Shown here in pieces: positions 5,504 to 11,889 of a stretch of DNA of 13,946 bases (position 1 is the first letter of the stretch; each line of letters starts with the position of its first letter). Under the pieces are notes generated by a model, which was not told the origin of the DNA, made no database searches, and saw only the letters and a program-made list of their open reading frames with translations. Origin of the DNA: an uncultured Bacilli bacterium (lineage in GTDB: Bacteria; Bacillota_I; Bacilli_A; RF39; UBA660). The stretch lies in the NCBI GenBank assembly GCA_934101225.1, contig CAKOQK010000029.1:1-13946 (forward strand). The letters are read 5' to 3'. The position numbers and the translations under genes were made by a program.

Positions 5504-6094
5504 ATGATATATTTTAAAGATTTAGTAATAAAAAATTATAATGATTATAGTAATAAAAATACTAAATTATTAAGAGATATAAAAGATAAAAAATTATTTA
5601 AAATTGTTAATGGATTATATGAAACTGATTCTAATACCCCAGGTTATTTATTAGCGTCAAGCATTTATGGCCCATCTTATATATCTTTTGAATATGCATT
5701 ATCTTATTATGGATTAATTCCCGAAAGAGTAACAACAATTACTTGTGCTACCTTTGAAAAGAAAAAGAAAAAAGAATACATTACCGATTTTGGAACATTT
5801 ACTTATAGAGATATCCCATCATCTGCTTATCCTGAAGAAATCATTCTAAAAGAAGAAAATAATTATTCATATCAAATAGCAACACCAGAAAAAGCACTTT
5901 GTGACAAACTTTACTCATTATCCCCATTATTTAACTATACTAATTTAGAAAATATGTTATTTAACGATCTAAGAATAGATGAAGAAGCCTTTAATAAATT
6001 AGATATTCTTAAAATTAATAAATTAAGTAAGTTATATCATTCAACGAATGTTGAACTATTAGCTAAATATATGAGGAGAAATAAAAATGAATAA
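5504..6094 (+). CDS. AbiEi-type antitoxin (type IV toxin-antitoxin)
   Basis: The protein has 196 residues from the ATG at 5504. This start has a strong AGAGGTGA site five bases upstream. An upstream in-frame TTG at 5456 is the promoter -35 box and is rejected. The N-terminal 45 residues resemble the degenerate winged helix of AbiEi proteins (LLRDIKDKKLFKIVNGLYE). The middle has the typical SYISFEYALSYYGLIPE (58-74), then GTFTYRDIP and IATPEKALCDKLY. In this family the antitoxin represses its own operon and counters the nucleotidyltransferase toxin without binding it. The 3' end overlaps the toxin start by 8 bases (ATGAATAA), which suggests translational coupling. Confidence 0.85.
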   Translation: MIYFKDLVIKNYNDYSNKNTKLLRDIKDKKLFKIVNGLYETDSNTPGYLLASSIYGPSYISFEYALSYYGLIPERVTTITCATFEKKKKKEYITDFGTFTYRDIPSSAYPEEIILKEENNYSYQIATPEKALCDKLYSLSPLFNYTNLENMLFNDLRIDEEAFNKLDILKINKLSKLYHSTNVELLAKYMRRNKNE

Positions 6095-6947
6095 TATTAT
6101 TGAACAAATGCTATCTAAATATGATATTAAAAATACAAATGATGAAATTAATGCTTTAAAAGAAATAATTCAAGAAATAGTTTTATCAGGTTTATCTAGA
6201 GGAAATTTTTTTAATGAAGCTGCATTCTATGGTGGTACTGCATTAAGAATATTTTATAATTTAGATCGATTTTCTGAAGATTTAGATTTTGCATTATTAG
6301 AACCTAATAAAGATTTTGATATTAGTAAATATTTTAATTATATTGAAAAAGAATTAAAAGCTTACGGCATAAATTTAAACATAACAACCAAAGAAAAAAG
6401 TCTTGATTCTAATATTACATCCGCATTTTTAAAAGGCGATACTTTAGAACTTATATTAAAATTTTTTCCTAGTGATGAAGAACATAAATATGATCACATA
6501 TTAAAAAATTTAAAAATAAAATTAGAAGTTGATATAAGTCCACCAATGGGAGCAACTTATGAGGATAAATACAAATTGTTACCAAGTCCTCATCAAATAA
6601 AATTATATGATAAAGGGTCTTTACTTGCTGGAAAAATTCATGCAATACTTTGTAGAGGATGGAATAATAGAGTTAAAGGTCGCGACTTATATGATTATAT
6701 ATTCTTTTTAGCAAGTGATACAAAAGTTAATATAGAATTATTAAAAAATAAATTAAAAGAATCCAATTATATTAATGAAAAAGATGAATTTGATATTAAC
6801 GAACTTAAAAAAATATTAATAAATAAATTTGAAAAAATAGATTACTCTAAAGCTATAGAAGATGTCAAACCTTTTATAAAAAATATAGATAATCTTAATT
6901 TATGGAGTAAAGAATTCTTTATTGAAATTACAAATAAGTTAAAGTAA
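6087..6947 (+). CDS. AbiEii-type nucleotidyltransferase toxin
   Basis: The protein has 286 residues. The nucleotidyltransferase signature is clear: GGTALR (49-54) is followed by RFSEDLDF (61-68), which holds the metal-binding D65-x-D67. LEVDIS (D150) is a likely third acidic residue. AGKIHAIL (K183) and VKGRDLYDYIFFLA (R199, D200) match the later AbiEii motifs. All the residues expected for activity seem present. Proteins of this family block growth during phage infection by modifying RNA or protein substrates; MenT relatives act on tRNA acceptor ends. It overlaps the antitoxin gene by 8 bases and ends before a good terminator. A role in phage defence is inferred from the family. Confidence 0.88.
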   Translation: MNNIIEQMLSKYDIKNTNDEINALKEIIQEIVLSGLSRGNFFNEAAFYGGTALRIFYNLDRFSEDLDFALLEPNKDFDISKYFNYIEKELKAYGINLNITTKEKSLDSNITSAFLKGDTLELILKFFPSDEEHKYDHILKNLKIKLEVDISPPMGATYEDKYKLLPSPHQIKLYDKGSLLAGKIHAILCRGWNNRVKGRDLYDYIFFLASDTKVNIELLKNKLKESNYINEKDEFDINELKKILINKFEKIDYSKAIEDVKPFIKNIDNLNLWSKEFFIEITNKLK

Positions 6948-6980
6948 AAATAATTCTGAAACATTTAGAATTATTTTTTT
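6946..6980 (+). terminator. Intrinsic terminator of the AbiE operon
   Basis: ATAATTCT (6950-6957) and AGAATTAT (6967-6974) form an 8-bp stem. It can extend upwards by three pairs (GAA/TTT) and at the base through A/T pairs. A run of seven T ends it at 6980. Confidence 0.75.
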
Positions 6981-7012
6981 AAGTCCTGTTTTCTTTTTAA
7001 CTCACATAAAAT

Positions 7013-7045
7013 ATTTTCATTACATTTTCATATATTTGTTATAAT
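7013..7045 (+). promoter_or_regulatory. Tandem operator and promoter before the response regulator gene
   Basis: ATTTTCAT occurs at 7013-7020 and again at 7024-7031, an 11-base period, giving TTTCAT-N5-TTTCAT (7015-7031). Eight bases later comes a consensus TATAAT (7040-7045). There is no good -35 box, which is usual for promoters activated by PhoB/PhoP-type regulators bound to 11-bp direct repeats. The same layout recurs at 9087-9117. Confidence 0.6.
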
Positions 7046-7060
7046 ATAAAGTAATTAGAG

Positions 7061-7732
7061 GTGGTATTTATAAAAATATTAGTTGTAGATGATGAATATT
7101 TAATAAGAAATGTTATTAAGGAGTACTGTCAAAGTGAAGGATATAAAGTAGATGAAGCAGCAAATGGAGAAGAAGCAATCGATAAAGTTTATGAAAATGA
7201 ATACGATTTAATAATTATGGATATAATGATGCCAGATATGGATGGTTATGAAGCAAGTAAAGAAATAAAAGAAATTAAAGATATTCCAATAATTATGTTA
7301 TCTGCTAGAACTGAAGAAGAAGATAAACTTAATGGATTTAATATTGGAATAGATGATTATGTTACTAAACCATTTAGTCCTAAAGAACTTATGGCTAGAA
7401 TAAAAGCAGTAACTAAACGTAACTCTAAAGAATCAATAATTAAATTAGATAATATTGTTTTAAATAATAATACAAGAGAAGTAACTATTGATAAAAAGAT
7501 GGTAGAACTTACCCATACCCAATTTGAATTATTATATTTATTTTTATCAAATCCAAATTTGGTACTTACTAGAGAAGATATTATAAATAAAATATTTGGC
7601 TTTGATTATGAAGCAAGTGATCGCACAATAGATGCTCATATAAAACTTTTAAGAAATAAATTAGGTAAATACAAAAATTATATAAAAACAATAAGGAAAG
7701 TAGGTTATAAATTTGAATATAAAGAAAAATAG
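7061..7732 (+). CDS. OmpR/PhoB-family response regulator
   Basis: The protein has 223 residues from a GTG at 7061. The receiver domain (about 4-118) has the acidic pair D10-D11, the phosphorylation site D54 in IIMDIMMPDMDG, S81 in MLSART and K103 in VTKPF. The OmpR-type winged helix (about 127-221) contains LTHTQFELLYLFLSNP, SDRTIDAHIKLLRNKLG and IRTIRKVGYKF-like sequence. The start is uncertain. GTG 7061 lies inside the Shine-Dalgarno AGAGGTGG (7057-7064), while ATA at 7070, five bases after it, would give the family-typical start M-K-I-L-V-V-D-D-E. The histidine kinase gene overlaps the 3' end. It probably regulates its own promoter and the one at 9083-9117. Confidence 0.92.
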   Translation: MVFIKILVVDDEYLIRNVIKEYCQSEGYKVDEAANGEEAIDKVYENEYDLIIMDIMMPDMDGYEASKEIKEIKDIPIIMLSARTEEEDKLNGFNIGIDDYVTKPFSPKELMARIKAVTKRNSKESIIKLDNIVLNNNTREVTIDKKMVELTHTQFELLYLFLSNPNLVLTREDIINKIFGFDYEASDRTIDAHIKLLRNKLGKYKNYIKTIRKVGYKFEYKEK

Positions 7733-9086
7733 TTTAATGGTAAAAACATTCACTTATCTAATAACTTTTTCAATTACAATTCTTATTTGTTTATGGTTAT
7801 TTCAAGTTGAATTCTTAAAATTATTTTATGAACAATACCAAATAAAAGATATTAAAAACGTCGCATCAGATATTATAAAATCTAATAATATATCTAAATT
7901 AGAACAAATCGCTTATGAAAAAGATATCTGTATAGAATTAAAAATAGATGATGAAATAATTGATTACAATACTTTAAATAAAGATTGTATATTAAAGAGT
8001 AAAAATTCAAAGGTTCAAAAATTAAAAGAAAGTTTATATTCTAATAATAAAACTAAAATAGAAACATTAAGAAGTCCTTTAACAAATACTAAAAACTTAA
8101 TTTATGGTATAGCCTATAGTGATAATGCTTATATTATACTTAATACTCCATTAGAAGATGTTAATAGTACTACTTATATTTTAAGAGGACAATTAATTTA
8201 TATAACATTAATAACAATACTTTTAGCTATAATAGTTTCTTATTTTGTATCTAAAATGTTAAATAAACCAATATTAGATATTACTGATAGAGCTAAGAAA
8301 ATGGCTAAAGGTGAATATGAACAAAATAATAAAACATACGATATTAAAGAAATAGATGATTTAAATAATGTTCTTAATTATGCATGTTCAGAAATAAAGA
8401 ATACTGATACCTTAAGAAAAGATTTAATGGCTAATGTATCTCATGATTTAAAAACACCTTTAACAATGATAAAAGCCTATGCTGAAATGGCTAGAGATAT
8501 TAATAATGATAATGAGGAAAAAAGAAAAGATAATTTAAATGTAATTATAGATGAATCTGACAGATTAAATATATTAGTTAATGATATTTTAGATTTATCT
8601 AAGATAGAAAGTAATAAAGATACTTTAGATACTCAAGAATATGATTTAGTAACTGAATTAAAAGAAATAGTAAAAAGATATGAAATAATTAATGAAACAG
8701 AAAACTATAAGTTTATTTTAGATATACCTGAAATAGCAATAGTTAAGGCTGATAAAAAAAGAATTAATCAAGTATTATATAATTTAATAAATAACGCAAT
8801 TAATTATACAGGAGAAGATTTAACTGTTAAAATTAATGTTTTAGAATTAAAAAATAGATATAAAGTAGAAATAATAGATTCAGGCAAAGGAATTAGTAAA
8901 AAAGATTTAAAACTAATATGGACTAAATATTATAAGAGTGATAAAAATCATCGTAGAAATGTAGTTGGTACTGGACTTGGACTTTCTATCGTAAAGAACA
9001 TATTAGAAAATCATAACTTTGAATATGGAGTAGATAGTAAAATAAATAAAGGAACAAAATTCTATTTTTACATAAATAAGAAATAA
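7713..9086 (+). CDS. Membrane sensor histidine kinase
   Basis: The protein has 457 residues. TM1 is at about 12-32, an extracellular sensor of about 125 residues follows (33-157), TM2 is at about 160-180, then HAMP (about 180-232). The HisKA domain has H244 in NVSHDLKTPL. The ATPase domain has the N box NQVLYNLINNAINYT (N357, N361), DSGKGI (389-394) and GTGLGLSIVKNIL (419-431). The sensor region has two cysteines (73 and 92) but no named fold that I can see. The chosen start is TTG 7713, which overlaps the regulator gene by 20 bases and gives the usual basic N-terminus NIKKNSLMVK. ATG 7737 is the alternative but lacks a clear ribosome site. It would phosphorylate the upstream regulator. Confidence 0.92.
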   Translation: MNIKKNSLMVKTFTYLITFSITILICLWLFQVEFLKLFYEQYQIKDIKNVASDIIKSNNISKLEQIAYEKDICIELKIDDEIIDYNTLNKDCILKSKNSKVQKLKESLYSNNKTKIETLRSPLTNTKNLIYGIAYSDNAYIILNTPLEDVNSTTYILRGQLIYITLITILLAIIVSYFVSKMLNKPILDITDRAKKMAKGEYEQNNKTYDIKEIDDLNNVLNYACSEIKNTDTLRKDLMANVSHDLKTPLTMIKAYAEMARDINNDNEEKRKDNLNVIIDESDRLNILVNDILDLSKIESNKDTLDTQEYDLVTELKEIVKRYEIINETENYKFILDIPEIAIVKADKKRINQVLYNLINNAINYTGEDLTVKINVLELKNRYKVEIIDSGKGISKKDLKLIWTKYYKSDKNHRRNVVGTGLGLSIVKNILENHNFEYGVDSKINKGTKFYFYINKK

Positions 9087-9117
9087 TTTCACAATAATTT
9101 CACATTCAAGTTATATA
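9083..9117 (+). promoter_or_regulatory. Tandem operator and promoter after the histidine kinase gene
   Basis: The 11-mer ATAATTTCACA is repeated exactly and without a gap at 9083-9093 and 9094-9104, giving TTTCAC-N5-TTTCAC. Eight bases after the second TTTCAC lies TATATA (9112-9117), which can also be read as TATATT (9114-9119). This is the same geometry as the site before the response regulator gene. It would drive the short region 9124-9246 just ahead of the TasA-like genes. Confidence 0.58.
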
Positions 9118-9123
9118 TTAAAC

Positions 9124-9246
9124 ATGAAGAAGAAAGGAAAAATTAAAACCAAAAAATAAAATATAAAAATCATATAATCTCAAACTCACACTATTTAAAA
9201 TTTCTTCTTCCTAAAAATAGGCACTTTCCTGTCTATTTTTATTTTT
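9124..9246 (+). ncRNA. Candidate small RNA or leader transcript between the kinase and the TasA-like genes
   Basis: This stretch starts about 7 bases after the TATATA box and ends at a hairpin with a T-run (9213-9246). GAAGAAGAAA (9126-9135), near the predicted 5' end, is a perfect complement of TTTCTTCTTC (9201-9210), just before the terminator. That could close the RNA into a loop. It holds no convincing gene: an ATG at 9124 opens only 11 basic codons with no ribosome site. C/U-rich segments (9201-9211 and the CTTTCC loop 9224-9229) resemble the Shine-Dalgarno-pairing seeds of Gram-positive sRNAs. Existence is inferred. Confidence 0.35.
9213..9246 (+). terminator. Intrinsic terminator ahead of the TasA-like operon
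   Basis: AAAAATAGGCA (9213-9223) and TGTCTATTTTT (9230-9240) pair over 11 bp with one G-U, around the loop CTTTCC. They are followed by ATTTTT. It would end the kinase mRNA and any transcript from the 9112 promoter. Confidence 0.68.
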
Positions 9247-9270
9247 CCTTAAAAATTTGTTAAATATGTA

Positions 9271-9299
9271 TTGAAATTAAATTATTAAAATGTTAAGAT
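9271..9299 (+). promoter_or_regulatory. Sigma-A-type promoter of the TasA-like genes
   Basis: TTGAAA (9271-9276), a 17-base spacer and TAAGAT (9294-9299) lie after the terminator and 27 bases before the ATG. The very strong ribosome site AAAGGAGG (9311-9318) suggests high expression. Confidence 0.6.
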
Positions 9300-9326
9300 T
9301 TAATTATAGTAAAGGAGGAATGAAGA

Positions 9327-9920
9327 ATGAACGAAAATGGAGGAAAGAGTAGTACTATATTACTAACTGTTATTGGTATTGCAACACTTTTAGTTGTTGT
9401 TACAGGTGCAACATTTGCATTCTTTGCAGCAAATGTTAAAGGTGCTGATACAGCAAAATCTATACAAATTCAAGCTGCATCAGATGGTACAGCAATCACG
9501 ATGGATGGATTTGATCAAATTACACTAAAAGGAATTTATCCAAAAGCTGAAGCATGGGTAAAAGATAAGGAAGTATCATTTACACTTCCAGAAGTTAGCG
9601 GCTCAACAACAGTTTCAGCTTATAGTTTTGATTTAGTTGTTACTTCTAATAGTTTTAAAGCAGGTTATCTAACATTTACATTTGCTAAAAAATCACTATC
9701 TGCCAATGTTAGTGATGAAGATGGTACAGCAACTAAAAAGGCTATAAATGGAACTACAGCAGTTACTAATATTGCTCATGGAAAAGTTGCAAGAAATGCT
9801 GCGACAACAGTTGTGTATTACTTAAATGTATATTTTGATGAAAAAGAAGAAAATCAAAATGATGGTCAAGAACATACTGCAGTATTTTATGTCAAATTTA
9901 ATTGGAACGACAAAGTCTAA
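9327..9920 (+). CDS. TasA/CalY-like surface protein with SipW-type signal peptide (first copy)
   Basis: The protein has 197 residues. A single hydrophobic segment (about 10-31) ends in GATFAFF, the form seen in substrates of the SipW signal peptidase. By analogy with TasA, cleavage would fall after A31. The mature part (about 165 residues) is rich in Thr, Ser, Val and Ala, with alternating beta-strand patterns such as SFDLVVTSNSF and VVYYLNVYF. It has no cysteines and no LPxTG anchor. TasA and CalY relatives assemble into extracellular fibres; that role is inferred here. The start ATG 9327 lies 8 bases after AAAGGAGG. It forms an operon with the second copy (27-base gap), and sipW follows. 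Confidence 0.82.
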   Translation: MNENGGKSSTILLTVIGIATLLVVVTGATFAFFAANVKGADTAKSIQIQAASDGTAITMDGFDQITLKGIYPKAEAWVKDKEVSFTLPEVSGSTTVSAYSFDLVVTSNSFKAGYLTFTFAKKSLSANVSDEDGTATKKAINGTTAVTNIAHGKVARNAATTVVYYLNVYFDEKEENQNDGQEHTAVFYVKFNWNDKV

Positions 9921-9947
9921 TTATAAAAATAAGGAAAAGGAGGACAA

Positions 9948-10667
9948 ATGGAAAATAATAAACAAAACACTGCTTTATTAATAGTAATTGCTGTTGCAAC
10001 ATTATTAGTTGCAGTAGTTGGTGCAACATTTGCATACTTCACTGCAAATTCTTCTAATACATCAACAAGTACTGTTAGTACAACAAGTGGTCAAATGACT
10101 ATTACTTATGGTGATGGAACAAATACTGTAACAATTAGTACATTAAATGTTCAACCAAGTGATACAATTTTAGTAAATAAAACATTTACATTAACTGGTA
10201 CTAATACAACTGGTAATGATACAGATGCTGGTATCGCTATGCCATACAACGTTGGATTAGAATACAATAATACATTTACATCAGTTGCTGCAACTGAAGA
10301 AGATGGAGCTACAGCCGTATATGGAACTAAAGGAGAAGGATCATTAGTTTACTGGCTAAGCGCAACTGCTTCAGCTGGTGCAACTGCCACTGTAGATGGA
10401 ACAACTGATACATACCCAGGACAACCAGTATCAAATAAGACAGTATATTATAGAGCATTAATTCCAACATCTAAAACAACAACTGATTATTTACATTTAG
10501 CAAAAGGAAAATTTAATGCTAAAACAACAAACACTGCTATAACATTTAATTTAATAGTAGTATTCCCTGATACTAAATCAAATCAAGATACTAATAAATC
10601 AAAAGTATTTAGTGGAAAAATTGTTGTAAATGATAATAGAGATAAAAACTCTATAAAAGCTGCTTAA
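9948..10667 (+). CDS. TasA/CalY-like surface protein with SipW-type signal peptide (second copy)
   Basis: The protein has 239 residues. The N-terminal hydrophobic segment (about 9-29) ends in VVGATFAYFTAN, the SipW-substrate signature; cleavage is expected after A29. The mature part is extremely rich in Thr, Ser, Asn, Gly and Ala, poor in Lys until the C-terminus, and free of cysteine. Strand-like repeats (TITYGDGTNTVTIST, AITFNLIVVFP) suggest a beta-rich fibre-type fold. Beyond the signal region there is little obvious identity with the first copy, so this is not a recent duplication. The two genes still share the 16 bases GGTGCAACATTTGCAT at 9405 and 10020. A strong AAAGGAGG site precedes the ATG, and a strong terminator follows. 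Confidence 0.82.
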   Translation: MENNKQNTALLIVIAVATLLVAVVGATFAYFTANSSNTSTSTVSTTSGQMTITYGDGTNTVTISTLNVQPSDTILVNKTFTLTGTNTTGNDTDAGIAMPYNVGLEYNNTFTSVAATEEDGATAVYGTKGEGSLVYWLSATASAGATATVDGTTDTYPGQPVSNKTVYYRALIPTSKTTTDYLHLAKGKFNAKTTNTAITFNLIVVFPDTKSNQDTNKSKVFSGKIVVNDNRDKNSIKAA

Positions 10668-10677
10668 TTAAAAATTT

Positions 10678-10698
10678 AAAGCCTTATAGGCTTTTTTT
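10678..10698 (+). terminator. Intrinsic terminator after the second TasA-like gene
   Basis: AAAGCCT (10678-10684), a 3-nt loop and AGGCTTT (10688-10694) form a 7-bp stem running into seven T in a row. It separates the two substrate genes from sipW, which has its own promoter. Confidence 0.85.
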
Positions 10699-10715
10699 CT
10701 TTGTATTAATTTATA

Positions 10716-10744
10716 TTGTAATTTCAAATTTATTATTATATAAT
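10716..10744 (+). promoter_or_regulatory. Promoter of the sipW-like gene
   Basis: TTGTAA (10716-10721), a 17-base spacer and TATAAT (10739-10744) lie 27 bases before the sipW-like ATG. The ribosome site there (AGAGAG, 10756-10761) is weak compared with those of the substrate genes, which fits an enzyme needed in small amounts. Confidence 0.72.
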
Positions 10745-10771
10745 TTTAATAGAATAGAGAGTTGGTTAGTT

Positions 10772-11668
10772 ATGAAAGATGCAAAAAACATTAATAAAGA
10801 AAATAAAACAACTTTTAAAAAAATAAAACAAATATTAAATTATATAGGTAAAATAATATCCTATGCATGTATTGTTATATTAGTGCTAATAGGTATATTT
10901 TTAGTTTATTATATGTCAACAATCCAAAAAGCTAAAAATGATCCCAATTTTAAGCCTGTAGTAAGTTTATATACAATAATATCTGGATCAATGGAACCAA
11001 CTATTCATGTTTATGATGTGGTATTAAATAAAGCAGTTAATAGTCCTGAGGATATAAAGGTAGGAGATGTTATAACATTTACATCAACAAGTTCAATAAG
11101 TGAAGGATTAACTGTAACACACCGTGTTCAAGATATAAAAATTGTCAATGGTGAATATGAATTTGTAACTAAAGGAGATTATAATCCAACTGCAGATTCT
11201 AGTACTGCTAAATATTATAATGTAATTGGCAAAGTTGTATTTAAAATACCTCAATTAGGTAGAGTTCAATTCTTTGTTGCTAGTAAAGCAGGTTGGTTTT
11301 TTGTTGTACTTTTACCAGCAATGGGAGTAATAATTTATGATGTGTTAAAACTATTTAAATTATTAGGAGCTAAAACCACATCAGATAAAATTAAAAATAA
11401 AAGTAAAAAGAAAAATATTGATATTAATGTTGATAAAGCAATAGATAATATTAAAAAGAATGATTATAATGGTGACTCGTTAGAAGATTTAAAAGATGAT
11501 ATATTAAAAGATAATAAAAATGATAATTCAAATTTAAATAAAGAAGAAGATAAGAATAATAATGAAGTTAATATAACTAAAGAAGAAGATAATAATAATG
11601 AAGTTAATATAACTAAAGAAGATTATTTAAATAGATTAAATGCTTTAAAGAATAGAAATAAAAACTAA
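10772..11668 (+). CDS. sipW: SipW-like (ER-type) signal peptidase I with a long charged C-terminal tail
   Basis: The protein has 298 residues. TM1 is at about 28-48. The catalytic serine is S73 in IISGSMEPTIHVYDVV. The second box is VTHRV, with H117 where bacterial type I enzymes have lysine, which marks the ER/archaeal/SipW type. KGDYNPTAD (D136, D142) supplies the acidic residue. TM2 is at about 173-192. A tail of about 105 highly charged residues (193-298) follows on the predicted cytosolic side, including the repeated block NNNEVNITKEED. B. subtilis SipW is about 190 residues, so the tail is the odd part. It should remove the signal peptides of the two TasA-like proteins encoded just upstream. 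Confidence 0.88.
   Translation: MKDAKNINKENKTTFKKIKQILNYIGKIISYACIVILVLIGIFLVYYMSTIQKAKNDPNFKPVVSLYTIISGSMEPTIHVYDVVLNKAVNSPEDIKVGDVITFTSTSSISEGLTVTHRVQDIKIVNGEYEFVTKGDYNPTADSSTAKYYNVIGKVVFKIPQLGRVQFFVASKAGWFFVVLLPAMGVIIYDVLKLFKLLGAKTTSDKIKNKSKKKNIDINVDKAIDNIKKNDYNGDSLEDLKDDILKDNKNDNSNLNKEEDKNNNEVNITKEEDNNNEVNITKEDYLNRLNALKNRNKN
11540..11614 (+). repeat. Tandem in-frame repeat (39 + 36 bases) in the sipW-like tail
   Basis: Two adjacent copies, 11540-11578 and 11579-11614, both start AAAGAAGAAGATAA and end GAAGTTAATATAACT. They differ by one codon. They encode KEEDKNNNEVNIT and KEEDNNNEVNIT, and the start of a third unit (KED) follows. This looks like recent slippage or unequal crossing-over in a flexible region. 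Confidence 0.9.
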
Positions 11669-11710
11669 ATTAAAATATGACAAATCATACTAGCAATAAT
11701 AAATTCTATT

Positions 11711-11719
11711 TGATATAAT
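11711..11719 (+). promoter_or_regulatory. Extended -10 promoter of the tyrS T-box leader
   Basis: TGATATAAT is an extended -10 box (TGn-TATAAT). Only a weak TAGCAA is found 17 bases upstream. Transcription would start near 11726, at the very base of the first T-box stem. No terminator is visible between sipW and this promoter. Confidence 0.62.
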
Positions 11720-11725
11720 TACTTT

Positions 11726-11862
11726 GTTAGCAATGAAAGGCCTTACAACCCTGGAGCTAAAACGAATAAATCACGTTACGATTAATAAGTGTATGAATAA
11801 AGTTCATAAACTAAGGTGGTACCGTGCATAAATTTGCACCCTTAGATTAGTGAACTTTTTTT
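11726..11862 (+). promoter_or_regulatory. Compact T-box riboswitch (tRNA-Tyr) controlling tyrS
   Basis: The T-box core AAGGTGGTACCGTGC (11813-11827) is clear. CTAAGG (11811-11816) pairs with CCTTAG (11840-11845) and GTGC with GCAC, leaving the 7-nt bulge TGGTACC (11817-11823). Stem I is tiny: TTAGC (11727-11731) pairs with GCTAA (11756-11760). It carries a small inner stem and the loop CCTTACAAC, which contains the tyrosine specifier TAC at 11744-11746. Stem III is TATGAA/TTCATA (11792-11808). The terminator base AAAGTTCA (11799-11806) with TGAACTTT (11851-11858) and a T-run cannot form together with Stem III. Uncharged tRNA-Tyr should favour readthrough into tyrS. Confidence 0.88.
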
Positions 11863-11889
11863 GTTGAAAAAATTAAGGAGGAATTTTAT

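Noticed and set aside
9124..9159. Micropeptide of 11 residues (MKKKGKIKTKK)
   Set aside because: It has no ribosome site, low complexity and AT-rich chance composition. It could be leaderless if transcription starts at 9124, but nothing else supports it.
9320..9352. Alternative ATG 9320 for the first TasA-like gene
   Set aside because: It is in another frame, lies too close to the ribosome site, and stops after ten codons.
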